Shown: positions 39,701 through 47,331 of the stretch, piece after piece
How positions within the stretch are numbered: the first letter of the stretch is position 1
Layout: every line of letters starts with the position of its first letter
Source: Notospermus geniculatus
Lineage: Eukaryota; Nemertea; Pilidiophora; Heteronemertea; Lineidae
Direction of reading: 5' to 3'
NCBI GenBank assembly: GCA_002633025.1
Contig: NMRB01000364.1
Span: 339,756-403,755, forward strand
Length of the DNA: 64,000 nucleotides
The notes under the pieces: model-generated
Databases searched by the model: none
What the model was told of the DNA's origin: nothing
What the model saw: the letters and a program-made list of their open reading frames with translations, nothing else
Position numbers and translations under genes: made by a program

Positions 39701-42700
39701 TTGTTTTTTTTTTAATAATTTGCAATAATAAGCAAAAAAACATAAAAATAAAGCTTCTGATTTGATACTGAGATGCCAGGAAATTCGCGTCTGTGGCCTT
39801 CAAATTTCAAATTTTTCTGGCGGAGCCCCAGACCCCCGTCGGCGCGAGTACCTTCGGCACCCGCCTGCAACGACCGCCTTCACCAGGTCGGACCCCCTCT
39901 GACAAAAATCCTGGAACTGTCCGCGCCTGCATGTCTGCTGAATGACAGTTGGTGACTACATGTACTTGAGCCGGACACGCCAATTCTGCAAGGCGTGGTT
40001 TAGTACAGGTGTAGTGTAAATGAATGTACCTGTAAACCGGTGCCGGATTACAATAGGTTCTATTGTATCCTGAATATTGGTTTTCCTCCTCTTGCGGCTT
40101 ATTCCGTCCTACACAATAGGGTAGGGCACTGATTTATGGGGGCAGTGAATTACGTTACACGTGTAGTCAAAAATATAAACTACATGTACATGTAAGCCTT
40201 ACATGTAAATGTTTTTTCAGGTTGTGAGGTTGTGTTGAGGAAAAAATTCTCCACCTCGGCGTTCTGGGATGACTGTCGGAAATACAACGTGACGGTGTTC
40301 CTCTATATTGGCGAGTTGTTGCGTTATTTGGTCAACCGCCCACCGGTGAGTTGGCATACACTTGGTACTAACACCAAAATCGCAGTTGTAAGGTATCACC
40401 TGATTTTGCCACTGGGATCTAGCTCCTCCAACATTATCATATCAAAAACGACAGTTTCCACTTTGATTCGAAGATATCAACAGCCTGCTGTGTGGTCAGC
40501 AGTGCCGACCATCACCAACAGGAGAAGCTGCTTTCCGGTCATGCCAGATCCCTGTCACCTTACCAGCGTCAGTGTCAGGACTGCCGACCATCACCAACAA
40601 GAGAAGCTGGACCCCAACAATGCCAGGCGTCTGTAACCTAACATTTTCATCCGTGGCAACACGGCTTCTTACAAAACGCGTTACTGTTCATTTTAGCAAC
40701 CTGATGACAAAAACCACAGTGTACGTGTAGCAATTGGGAATGGGCTTCGACCAGAGATATGGAACACATTTAGAGACCGGTTCAATATCAGACAAATCAG
40801 GGAGTTTTACGCTGCCACCGAAGGGGTTGGCTTCCTCGCGAATTTGGGGGAGGAAACCGGATCCGTCGGCCGGTTATCGCCAATCCTGGTGAGTACAGCA
40901 AAAAGAGCCTTGATAGCCGAGTGGTTATGACGTCCCCTGCCAAGTGGCAGGTCTCGGGTCCGAATCCAGCCCGGGTCATATGGGATTTCATTCCTGGCTC
41001 ATCACGTCCGTCGCGTGGGAAGTACGTGGTACCTTGTTCTTTTGCAAGGGCAAGTAAAAGACCCCATCGAAGTGAGGAACATGAGTAGCTTTTGATGGTC
41101 TCATCCATACTTCCAAGGGTGGCTTCGGCCCTGACGAAAAATCAAGTAAAAATCCGACAGAGGAATTTGATCGCAGTAATAGTGCTGCCCGTGGCGAACG
41201 TCAGCGAAACAACCATTTTGGCATCAGGGAGTTCTCATCGGCCACGTGGTGTAGCCGGAATTGCATGGAAACCAGTTTGGACCACACTTCTCCTTATCCG
41301 ATTTACATTTTCGTATTTTCCCCTGTATTTTCAGAGAGCGCTCTACCCAATGAATTTTCTGAAATTCGATTATGAGACAGAAGCTCCGGTGCGTGGCCCA
41401 GACGGCCTGTGCATTCCCTCAAAACCTGGTAGGTTATACAGCGGCCGTTGAAGTAGTTGATTCTTCTCTACGAAATGATGGCCCGAGGAAGCATTCACTG
41501 TACATGAGAGTTGTCGCGCCCATGTTGGCTTTCTGCGGTCAAATTAACCTGCAGAAAACTAGGGAGAGTTGTTCCTGTCACGGTCAAGACGTAAGCCGTT
41601 GGCAACCAACAGTAGGGAGGTTGAGAAGTCAAACGACAAACGTAAACTNNNNNNNNNNNNNNNNNNNNNNNNNNNNNNNNNNNNNNNNNNNNNNNNNNNN
41701 NNNNNNNNNNNNNNNNNNNNNNNNNNNNNNNNNNNNNNNNNNNNNNNNNNNNNNNNNNNNNNNNNNNNNNNNNNNNNNNNNTCCCAAAAATTCTCCTGCC
41801 CATTTCATTATCACCTGCCCTCAATAACAAGTTTTCACCTGAGCCACGAGGACCGTTATGGCGCCACAGCGGGGGTATAATTAGTGATTGCTCGCAATCA
41901 CTGTATGTCTAGTTTTTCATACTACACATTGACCAGATTTATATAGCATTTCGGGTACAAAAATAACGTACAAGTTTACGTTTATCGTTTGATTTCTAAA
42001 CCTCCCTAGTGCGACGTAAAGCTTCGAGCAATCGGGACTTGGAATGTTTTAAAAGTGTTTTTTCTTTCAGGGGAGACCGGCCTCTATGTCTGCGCCATCC
42101 AAAAGGGCAAGCTGGACTTTGACGGTTACAAAGGAAAGAAGGAGTTGTCCGACAAGAAGATCATTTATGATGTGTTGCGGAAGGGAGACGCGTATTACAA
42201 TTCAGGAGATCTGCTTAGGGTGGATGACATGTACAATGTGTACTTTGTGGACAGAGTTGGAGATACGTTTAGGTGCGTGTGGTGTGGGTGTCTTTATCAG
42301 ATTGCACAGGCCCTTCCGTTTCAAGTTGATTGTCTTTGCCTGCTGGCTTTGTGTTGGAGATAGAGGTGTGTTTCAAAATTGATCACCCAAGAAAATGGGG
42401 CAAAATTCAACTTCGAAATGATCACAAAGATTTGTGCCATTGATTTTCCAAAAATCAAATACGGTAGAGTAATCAATAATACAGGGGCGACCGCCACGAA
42501 ACTACGAAGCACTAACAGGGCCTAACAGAGAAATTCTGTAATGGTAAAAGCCATTGCATACCTCTCTGTTAGGCACTGTTAGTGCTATCGGAGTTTCGTG
42601 ACGGCCCGCCCTGACCTTTAGGTATTAGTTTCTCCATCTGGGATGTACAGCGTACACATATTTGTAGGAGGGTATCAAAAAATATTGAGCTTACCAGCAA

Positions 42701-43877
42701 ATTAAGATCTATCGTTCCGTCCGACACCAAAACTTCTTCCTATTGTCAGACTTTAAAGGGCTAATAGATCAATCAGTTTGCAGTGTCATAATTTAGAGTT
42801 TCATGATACCTAGATCTGACATGAATATTGTAGAGTTTCAAGAAACAGCCTTTCACCAGTAGACAAAAGAATGGCGAAATTTTTTTGGTGGCGGACGGAA
42901 CACCTTTTGAAACACATGTTTTTTCTGCAGATGGAAGGGTGAGAATGTGTCCACAACTGAGGTAGCTGCCGTCCTTGCAGATGACAAGAAGATTTGTCAT
43001 GTTAATGTGTACGGAGTGGAAGTGCCAGGTGAGAGAGAAACACTAACCGCTGGGTAGGACACTTAGGCTGTCAGAGAGTGGTGCAGCGGACGCCTCTAAG
43101 GTCCCCCCCCCCCGTATGACAGTGCCCTCTTTATTGTGTGGGTATCCAATAAACAGCACAAAAAACGACACACAAATTTGAAAGATTTGTGTTTTTTGCC
43201 GCTACAGCCATCATCACTGTCATTTCCCCGAAAAACGTGACAGAAAAAAGTTCTTTCAGAAATCACAGTTTGTGTTTACGGCCGAAATGGCGGCCATTTT
43301 GAAATGACGCAATGCATCGTGCACGTGTAAACTGCACTGAACAGCATGGCGAAATGAAATGGGTTTTGAGAAAGGGATCCGTTATGTCGGCCTTGCGCGA
43401 AAAATGAAGATAGCAGAAAGATACCGACAAGAAAGACAAGTCAATTGATGTATGGTATGTCGAATTTGACCCAGCCGTTGCGGAGATATCGGCTGAAAAC
43501 CTCGCACCACTCGGATGTGGAATGAAGTGTAGGCTTTCAAGGCTCCACTATGTCTTCCAGGTTCTGACGGCAGAGCCGGTATGGCCGCCATAACCGTGAA
43601 CGACGGCTGTCGGGTCACAGACGACTTCCTCGGCGGTCTTTGCCAGAGGGTGATGGACTACTTGCCGATATACGCCCGGCCAATATTCCTGAGGATTCAA
43701 TCAGATGCCGAGACGACATCCACGTACAAGTACGTCAAAACGAATCTGCAGAAAGATGGGTTCAACCCGAATGCAGTGACGGACAGACTCTTCCGGTTAG
43801 ATGCCAGTAGGAGTACATACAGCCCATTGGACATAACATTCTATAACGAAGTGATATCTGGCGTGATTCGGTTATGA
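27682..43877 (+). CDS. SLC27A2-like: Very long chain acyl-CoA synthetase / fatty acid transport protein, with a duplicated exon 4-7 cassette
   Basis: The enzyme activates long and very long chain fatty acids to acyl-CoA with ATP and helps their uptake, at ER, peroxisome or plasma membrane. Exons 1-3, one cassette of exons 4-7 and exons 8-11 give 619 aa, the normal length for the SLC27A2 type. Residues 1-25 are a hydrophobic membrane anchor. The ATP-binding loop YTSGTTGLPKAA lies at about 217-228, [11 protein letters not shown] at about 293, FYAATEG at about 356, and the FATP signature NSGDLL...[14 protein letters not shown] at about 457-488. Every junction has GT-AG sites and matching phase. 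The cassette occurs twice (32002-36830 and 37984-40888), both intact; it enters in phase 1 and leaves in phase 0, so only one copy can be used per mRNA. The C-terminus is GVIRL, not a canonical SKL. Confidence 0.92.
28218..28398. mobile_element. MITE with ACAGGTGTAATG end (SLC27 intron 1)
   Basis: Begins ACAGGTGTAATGTATGAGAA and ends GTGAAAAACATTACACTTGG. It is an inverted relative of 54465-54611, sharing GGGGGCAGTGAAAAACATTACAC and the GCGGCTTATTCCGTCAATC core. Confidence 0.7.
28731..28965 (+). CDS. SLC27A2-like: SLC27 exon 2
   Basis: Acceptor TCTCTTCCAG, donor GTAAGT, 235 bp, phase 0 to 1. It encodes the start of the AMP-binding domain ([20 protein letters not shown] and [12 protein letters not shown]). 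Confidence 0.9.
28993..29590. mobile_element. tRNA-derived SINE split by a 390-bp MITE (SLC27 intron 2)
   Basis: The head AATAGCCTAGTGGCTATCAC with CGTCCGCTC (A-box side) stops at about 29029. The B-box side GGGTTCGAATGCGGGCCAT resumes at about 29420 and leads into a tail with TTTGCAAGGGCAAGTA. Between them lies a copy of the AAAGCAAATGGCTCGCGG MITE (29030-29417). The uninterrupted SINE at 36842 and 40905 serves as the empty site. Confidence 0.8.
29841..29951 (+). CDS. SLC27A2-like: SLC27 exon 3
   Basis: Acceptor ACTTTTTCAG, donor GTAAGT, 111 bp, phase 1 to 1. It encodes [20 protein letters not shown] and then [18 protein letters not shown]. Confidence 0.9.
30292..30393 (+). pseudogene. Partial duplicate of SLC27 exon 3
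   Basis: From AAGCTAGGGGTTCAGG to the donor GTAAGT the sequence matches 29849-29951 almost base for base, with one ATTATT to ATTGTT change. The first 8 bases of the exon and the 3' splice site are missing; a CCGTCCGGCTGT tandem precedes it instead. The downstream intron was copied too (to about 31080). It is probably not used. Confidence 0.75.
30452..30886. mobile_element. About 430-bp MITE in the duplicated exon-3 region, copy 1
   Basis: Inverted ends: TGGCGCGAGGTTTATC with CTCCGCAACGGCTGG, against CCAGCCGTTGCGGAG with CCTCGCGCCACT. The unduplicated sequence at about 30005-30020 (CCTCCTACACTCTTGGACTC) lacks it and is the empty site. A second copy, truncated at the left, lies at 43190-43533. 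Confidence 0.75.
31125..31760. mobile_element. tRNA-headed dispersed repeat, copy 1
   Basis: Shares a long stretch with 34933-35600, including ATGGCGGATTCGATGATCGC and TTGACAAGCAAAATGCTTGC. A tRNA-like piece (GGCTCAGTCGGTTAGAGCG and CCCCGGTTCGACTCCCGC) is at about 31365-31420; part of the anticodon arm is deleted compared with the second copy. It lies in SLC27 intron 3. Confidence 0.7.
31797..32001. repeat. Dispersed repeat ending at the acceptor of exon 4a
   Basis: GCAGCAAATTTCAGCCGGAT through GGACCATTTCATTTCAG. The same sequence precedes exon 4b (about 37765-37983), recurs in the tandem repeat at 36930-37593, and occurs in EGF intron 8 at 17590-17815. It supplies the pyrimidine-rich end before the exon. 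Confidence 0.7.
32002..32208 (+). CDS. SLC27A2-like: SLC27 exon 4a (cassette copy a, ATP-binding loop)
   Basis: Acceptor TTTCATTTCAG, donor GTAAAC, 207 bp, phase 1 to 1. It encodes [17 protein letters not shown] and ends with FVYTSGTTG. It differs from exon 4b at 6 of 69 residues. Confidence 0.9.
32587..32745. mobile_element. Hairpin MITE with AAGCGGCCCATACACG end
   Basis: Left AAGCGGCCCATACACGCGCA and right ATCGTGTATGGGCCGCTT are inverted, with GCAATATTATTGCAC arms. It lies in the intron between exons 4a and 5a. Confidence 0.75.
32804..33414. mobile_element. GGGTCGTTTAGACGAC MITE carrying a nested element
   Basis: Outer ends AGGGTCGTTTAGACGACA and TTGTCGTCTAAACGGCCCT are inverted. Around 33015-33368 a second element starts GGGAACCCGCTCACCGACAG and ends GTGCGCGTTCCTCA. 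The related DNA at about 52600-52630 (GATCGGATCCAATCGGATCG) lacks the inner element and marks the empty site. Confidence 0.75.
33567..33728 (+). CDS. SLC27A2-like: SLC27 exon 5a
   Basis: Acceptor TTCCCTTCAG, donor GTGAGT, 162 bp, phase 1 to 1. It completes the ATP loop ([12 protein letters not shown]) and encodes [19 protein letters not shown]. It differs from exon 5b at 5 of 54 residues. Confidence 0.9.
33804..34261. mobile_element. MITE with AGGCTGGGTTTACATAG end
   Basis: Left AGGCTGGGTTTACATAGCGA and right CTCTATGTAAACCCGGCCTA are inverted, with CGACACG-type inner arms. It lies in the intron between exons 5a and 6a. Confidence 0.75.
34428..34783. mobile_element. Foldback element with CACGGTGTACAATCAA end
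   Basis: The ends CACGGTGTACAATCAA and TTGATTGTACACCGTG are inverted. The inner arms AATCGGCAATTTTAAAATGA and TCATTTTAAAATTGCCGATT pair over about 55 bp around GGAGAATTAGACTTCTCC. Confidence 0.8.
34933..35640. mobile_element. tRNA-headed dispersed repeat, copy 2
   Basis: Parallel to 31125-31760. The tRNA-like unit at about 35189-35260 is more complete: TGTCTCG at the start can pair with TGGGACA at the end, with A-box TAGCTCAGTCAG and B-box GGTTCGACTCCC. The anticodon loop is not standard and the unit sits in a repeat, so I treat it as SINE-derived and not as a tRNA gene. A 46-bp tandem with GAGAGCGGCTCGCCATCTAA follows at about 35575-35680. Confidence 0.7.
35768..35907. mobile_element. Near-perfect hairpin MITE with GGCCCGTATGCACAGACG end
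   Basis: Arms of about 54 bp, GGCCCGTATGCACAGACGTT and on to AGGTCGACCTT, are matched by their inverse with no visible mismatch in most of the length. Each arm also holds the palindrome CACACTTGAGTGTG. Confidence 0.85.
36022..36146 (+). CDS. SLC27A2-like: SLC27 exon 6a
   Basis: Acceptor TTTTTTTCAG, donor GTAAGT, 125 bp, phase 1 to 0. It encodes [20 protein letters not shown] and on to RYLVNRPP. It differs from exon 6b at 2 of 42 residues. Confidence 0.9.
36639..36830 (+). CDS. SLC27A2-like: SLC27 exon 7a
   Basis: Acceptor TTTCATTTTAG, donor GTGAGT, 192 bp, phase 0 to 0. It encodes [17 protein letters not shown] and [19 protein letters not shown]. It differs from exon 7b at 7 of 64 residues, mostly just after the YAATEG motif. 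Confidence 0.9.
36842..36922 (+). mobile_element. tRNA-derived SINE head after exon 7a
   Basis: TTGATAGCCGAGTGGTCATT (A-box TAGCCGAGTGG) and CTCGGGTTCGAATCCAGCCC (B-box). The same SINE follows exon 7b at 40905, 5' part at equal distance, so the insertion predates the cassette duplication. An N at 36923 ends the copy. Confidence 0.75.
36930..37860. repeat. 332-bp tandem repeat, about 2.8 copies, at the cassette junction
   Basis: Units start at 36930, 37262 and 37594 and look identical apart from one A in the last copy. Each holds TTTTATTTAGAAATAGAATT, AGCCGGATTGGAATTCAAAT and TTTGCTTTAACC. The third copy runs into the intron sequence before exon 4b. TTAAAGCGAATTGATA and its inverse TATCAATTTGCTTTAA suggest a MITE was part of the amplified unit. 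Confidence 0.85.
37984..38190 (+). CDS. SLC27A2-like: SLC27 exon 4b (cassette copy b, ATP-binding loop)
   Basis: Acceptor TTTATTTCAG, donor GTAACC, 207 bp, phase 1 to 1. It encodes [17 protein letters not shown] and ends with FIYTSGTTG. If joined after exon 7a (phase 0) it would be read out of frame and stop at the TGA at 38104-38106. Confidence 0.88.
38262..38664. mobile_element. MITE with GGTGTGACGTTTTTCAGTG end and a nested hairpin
   Basis: Left GGTGTGACGTTTTTCAGTGT and right CACTGAAAAACGTTACACC are inverted; the GACGGAATAAGCGGC core is present. A second hairpin, AATAGCGAGGTTTCGCAAGC to GCGAAACCTCCCTATT, is nested at about 38497-38620. Confidence 0.75.
38751..38912 (+). CDS. SLC27A2-like: SLC27 exon 5b
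   Basis: Acceptor TACCCTTCAG, donor GTGGGT, 162 bp, phase 1 to 1. It encodes [12 protein letters not shown] and [19 protein letters not shown]. Confidence 0.88.
38953..39502. mobile_element. GTCGTCCTGGGT-family MITE, copy M2
   Basis: The body 38962-39493 (532 bp) has ends GCCGAATGGGTGAATGTCG and its inverse. The flanks GTAGCTGTG (38953-38961) and GCAGCTGTG (39494-39502) form a 9-bp duplication with one mismatch. The element begins 41 bp after the donor of exon 5b. Confidence 0.88.
39653..39930. mobile_element. Second GCAGGCGCGGATCCAG MITE, inverted
   Basis: Inverted relative of 10414-10706, with both ends (GCAGGCGCGGATCCAG and CTGTCCGCGCCTGC) recognisable. Confidence 0.75.
40005..40164. mobile_element. 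Inverted copy of the MITE at 26612-26788
   Basis: Begins ACAGGTGTAGTGTAAATGAA and ends GTGAATTACGTTAC; the complement of the 26.6-kb copy throughout. Confidence 0.75.
40221..40345 (+). CDS. SLC27A2-like: SLC27 exon 6b
   Basis: Acceptor GTTTTTTCAG, donor GTGAGT, 125 bp, phase 1 to 0. It encodes [20 protein letters not shown] and on to RYLVNRPP. Confidence 0.88.
40697..40888 (+). CDS. SLC27A2-like: SLC27 exon 7b
   Basis: Acceptor GTTCATTTTAG, donor GTGAGT, 192 bp, phase 0 to 0. It encodes [19 protein letters not shown] and leads in frame into exon 8. Confidence 0.88.
40905..41110 (+). mobile_element. tRNA-derived SINE after exon 7b
   Basis: Head TTGATAGCCGAGTGGTTATG with CTCGGGTCCGAATCCAGCCC, and a tail with TTTGCAAGGGCAAGTAAAAG and CATCGAAGTGAGGAACATGA. 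It is longer than the copy after exon 7a. Confidence 0.8.
41335..41428 (+). CDS. SLC27A2-like: SLC27 exon 8
   Basis: Acceptor TGTATTTTCAG, donor GTAGGT, 94 bp, phase 0 to 1. It encodes [18 protein letters not shown] and [14 protein letters not shown]. There is only one copy in the window. Confidence 0.88.
41612..42009. mobile_element. AGGGAGGTTTAGAAATCAAA-type MITE, copy 2, containing an assembly gap
   Basis: Left AGGGAGGTTGAGAAGTCAAA and right TTTGATTTCTAAACCTCCCT. The gap at 41649-41781 lies inside, which fits a hairpin that was hard to assemble. Confidence 0.65.
42071..42272 (+). CDS. SLC27A2-like: SLC27 exon 9
   Basis: Acceptor TTTCTTTCAG, donor GTGCGT, 202 bp, phase 1 to 2. It encodes [10 protein letters not shown], then [12 protein letters not shown] and [10 protein letters not shown], part of the FATP signature. 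Confidence 0.9.
42483..42613. mobile_element. Hairpin MITE in SLC27 intron 9
   Basis: CAGGGGCGACCGCCACGAAAC and its inverse GTTTCGTGACGGCCCGCCCTG-like end, with GCACTAACAG / CTGTTAGTGC arms. Confidence 0.6.
42931..43028 (+). CDS. SLC27A2-like: SLC27 exon 10
   Basis: Acceptor TTTTCTGCAG, donor GTGAGA, 98 bp, phase 2 to 1. It encodes the end of the FATP signature ([16 protein letters not shown]) and VYGVEVPG. Confidence 0.9.
43190..43533. mobile_element. Left-truncated second copy of the 30.45-kb MITE
   Basis: It matches 30545-30886 nearly base for base (GCCGCTACAGCCATCATCAC onward) and ends ATGTGGAATGAAGTGTAG about 27 nt before exon 11. Confidence 0.8.
43561..43877 (+). CDS. SLC27A2-like: SLC27 exon 11 (C-terminus)
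   Basis: Acceptor TGTCTTCCAG, stop TGA at 43875-43877, 317 bp, starts in phase 1. It encodes [27 protein letters not shown] and LQKDGFNP, the C-terminal lid domain of the enzyme. Confidence 0.92.
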
Positions 43878-43896
43878 GTAGCTTTGTTGTGTTTTA

Positions 43897-44030
43897 GACC
43901 TCCTTTACATAGAAGTATACGGTATACGAAAACGTCGGTTGACAATGGCTTCACGGTCGTGAATCCTCGGGAAGCCTTTGTTAACCGGTGTTTTTTTTTG
44001 TATACCGGATACTTCTTTGTAAAGGAAGTC
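43897..44030. mobile_element. Hairpin MITE just after the SLC27 stop codon
   Basis: GACCTCCTTTACATAGAAGT and ACTTCTTTGTAAAGGAAGTC are inverted, with GTATAC arms. It starts 19 bp after the stop, so it is probably inside the 3' UTR. Confidence 0.75.
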
Positions 44031-45460
44031 TTATGATGAAGTTGAGATTCGCGAAAATGATCCGGTGTGAAAAGAACAGTAGGCCCAGGAATGTAGGTCC
44101 AAGTTACAATACACCGATTTCACATCTCACACGATTGCAGTGCCCCTGATAGAATTTGGTTCGTCCACTTCCGTTTTCAATCTCACTACTAGGAGTAAGA
44201 CAAATATTTCCCAGCTCGAGGTTGAAAGACACGTGTTGGTTCTCGATACCGCCGCCAGGGATCCATCCCTTGGTGGTGGCATTGGGAACCAATACGCGCA
44301 ATTCAACCTCGATCCAGGGATCTAGGCTTACCTAGGGATGCAATCCGCTATTATGACTAAATTTGTAATTTTGATATGGTGAATTTCGTGGGCCACGAAA
44401 TTATTCGTAATGTCACTTTTGACTGCCGCGTCTAATTCCCTTTAATTCGATCATGGTCCCATCGATCACAAGTCGAGATAATAGGCCTAGCTACCTTTTA
44501 CCCATAATGCCGTATTCTCTGCTACGAAATGTAGGTGTTGTAGAAACGCAGGTGACTTAATAAGATTTTGCTGGCGGGAAACTCGTTTATCTGACACGTA
44601 GTGTCATCATTTCTTTTTAGCAATAATTGATAATCTAGATCATGCAAGTTGCCCTAAATGGAGTACCCGTGCGCCAGAGCATTCGGAACGACCTGAGGCG
44701 AACTGCTTATCTGTCCACTGGGCGGCGCATTTCACCTCGGACACAAGTCCAAGGCAACCATATTGTTGCGCATTCAAGATGGCTGCCTTGGAATTGTGTC
44801 CTCGGGGAAATGCGACCTGTAACGGAAATTGCCGAGCAGTTGCCTTCGGAAGTTCCGAATGGCGCCATAGATGTACGGTGCTGCCAGCTGTAACATTATT
44901 GAGATTTAGCAGTAGGCCTAACTGCCATTTATGAAATTTATATGATTAACTGCTGAATATACAGTTTAGTGTTAAATACTGTTGCTGTTCTTGTTTTCTG
45001 GATATAAGGCAGTCTAGGAAAACCCGTCGGATGTCGCATTTGCGGAAAGTGTTAAGGCGATGCTGAACCCGCACATTTCAATAGATGAAATGTACTTCGT
45101 ACAGGTAAACAGTAGCAGATCAATGCACAGGCAATCTGACAGACCTCTTTGAAAACGACAAGCCTATAAGCTAAGGATTGAATACATGCTGCATCAGTTT
45201 GGTGTGAAAAAGTGTCGCCAGGAATGAATGCCCGGGGAGAAAAGACCTTGATTACATACTAATTTCCGGCGATTGGCTCCTAGAGCCCAGGCACTTTAAA
45301 TGGACCCTACAGGCAGTCCCGTAGGCATTTTGATATAGGCTTACTTATTACACTGATTGGTTGGCATGAGAACTCTGACACATGTTGCGAATAAAACCCA
45401 CTAAACATAGTTAAAACGTCGTTGTGCACAGTCATGTCCGAATTTCGCAAATTTTCGACC
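44031..45460. other. Region after the SLC27 gene with one hairpin element
   Basis: No gene is seen. A hairpin at about 44675-44866 pairs GCATTTCACCTCGGACAC with GTGTCCTCGGGGAAATGC. AATAAA at about 45386 is a distant candidate polyadenylation signal. Confidence 0.35.
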
Positions 45461-45469
45461 ACAGCCAGT

Positions 45470-46210
45470 GTAACATAAGTGAGTGTTTCTGTAGCTCAGT
45501 GTTCCCCATTACAATAGACGCGGCCTAGAATGGTCATTGTTGGGTTAGCTGCCGCTTAATTCGCCAGGAGGGAAACAATAAGAAAAACACAGAAATACGG
45601 GGAACACTGATCGACGTTACACCTTGTCTTCCTCAGGCACATTCTATTAGAGATCCCAGAAGTGACGACTTTATGTTTCCCATCATTTTGTGTGTCGTTT
45701 TTTGTGCTCTATGTTGGATATCAAGAAAATCGAAACGGATTTTTAGTAATTCATTTGTAAGTGTAATTCGCAAGTCTGCAGGACCAAGAGGACAACGGCA
45801 TTGGCCTGAGGGCTGAGTTGTACCACATACATGTAATCCTTATTGGCTACAGTCTGTGGACCTCACCCGAATATGAAGAAAAGTAATGAATTACATGGCC
45901 AAGTCCGAAGAGTATCGAGGATAGATTAGAGCTGGCAGGTTTTTTTGGTTACGGTTGTGATTCACTGGCCGTCACCATTTTAATAGTTGGTGTTGAGAAA
46001 TGCCTCATCTGCAATATTAAGAATCTTACAGGTTTCTTACGAATTGTAACAACAAAAGTCAAAAGTACAGACGAACGTGTCAGTTGATCCAAATGTCTGA
46101 TCGACATTTAAAATCATTGAGATCGTCGTTTGCGTGACTGAAATTTTGCGGCATGGCGAGAATCGGCTACGCTCGACTGATCTTCGGTGACACTGATCGA
46201 CAGATGCGGT
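45470..46210. repeat. Left copy of the duplicated DNA flanking the GPCR
   Basis: Block A (45480-45640, CAGTGTTCCCCATTACAATA) recurs at about 51665-51815. Block B (45845-46155, CATGGCCAAGTCCGAAGAG and on to TGACTGAAATTTTGCGGC) recurs at about 50135-50405. The divergence is modest. Confidence 0.75.
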
Positions 46211-46680
46211 TATTTATGCCGAGTCGGTTAATGTCGTCCTGGGTATAACAGAAATATACCCAGGTTCAATGTCGTCCCACAAAACTATACCCTGGGTATA
46301 GTTCGATATACAAAAGTATACCCAGTACCGTAGTTTTGAGCCTTGGTACGAGTTAGGAAAGGATCTCGCCGCCATTTTGTTTATCGCTTCAACTGAGACG
46401 GGAGTTTTGCAATTAAAATCCCCCAAAAACACCAGTCAATATTGGTGCGATATAAAATGGTGCCCGTCGTGTCGGGCGCTAGAGCGATGTTTTTCGACTT
46501 GTCATGCTTGTTGTCATGTTGCGTTTGCGAGAACAATCTCGTCTTCAGGTGCTGCATCCAATCCTGGGTATACTTTTGTAGATCGAACTATACCCAGGGT
46601 ATAGTTTTGTGGGACGACATTGAACCTGGGTATATTTCTGTTATACGCAGGACGACATTAACCGATTCGGCGTTATTTAT
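46209..46680. mobile_element. GTCGTCCTGGGT-family MITE, copy M3
   Basis: The body 46218-46671 (454 bp) has ends GCCGAGTCGGTTAATGTCG and the inverse of GCCGAATCGGTTAATGTCG. An exact 9-bp duplication GTTATTTAT is at 46209-46217 and 46672-46680. Confidence 0.92.
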
Positions 46681-46783
46681 AAGGCCAATAAGGAAGTCCT
46701 AATTGACTGATTTTGTTTAGCGTTCTTATAAAGGCAGGAATAGAGGGATTTGTTTTTTCAGTGATTTGTCGATCTTCAAGCCA

Positions 46784-47331
46784 GTCACTTATGTTGAAAG
46801 GGTATGTCGTCCTGGGTACAAAGATTACCCAGGATCTCAATCTTCACTAAAACAATACCCTGGGTGTAGTCTCGGTAGCCGAACATCACCCAGCATCCGC
46901 AATTACTGCCTAGGAACGAGTCCTATTTAGAAATCCCGTGTAATCTCGCGGTCTCGCGCCGCGGTACTTGTTGAGTGTAGCTGTTCATGACATTCTTCAG
47001 GCTGTCACGTGACCACAATACCCTGGGTGTAGTTTCGGTAGCCGAACATCGCCCAGCATCGTAGTATGACATCTGGATTCGAGGTTGTCTCGCCCCTGGT
47101 CACGTGACCGCCTGAAGAATGTCATGAACAGCTACATTCAACAAGTACCGTGGCACGAGACCGCGAGATCCCACGGGATTTCTAAATAGGATTCATTCCC
47201 AGGCACAGATTGCGGGAGCTCGGTGATGTTCGGCTACCCCCAGTGTATTGTTTTAGTGAAGACTGAGATCCTGAGTAATGTTTGTATATACATGTACCCA
47301 GGACGACATTTCCCCTTTCAGCGTCACTTAT
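46784..47331. mobile_element. GTCGTCCTGGGT-family MITE, copy M4, with paralogous empty site
   Basis: The body 46793-47322 (530 bp) starts GTTGAAAGGGTATGTCGTCC and ends CCCCTTTCAGC. An exact 9-bp duplication GTCACTTAT is at 46784-46792 and 47323-47331. The related DNA at about 52066-52110 reads AAGCCAGTCATTTACATG and TATCTCCAGGTACC without the element. Confidence 0.92.

Noticed and set aside
44642-44893. 83-codon ORF after the SLC27 gene
   Set aside because: It runs through a hairpin repeat (GCATTTCACCTCGGACAC and its inverse) and shows no family pattern.
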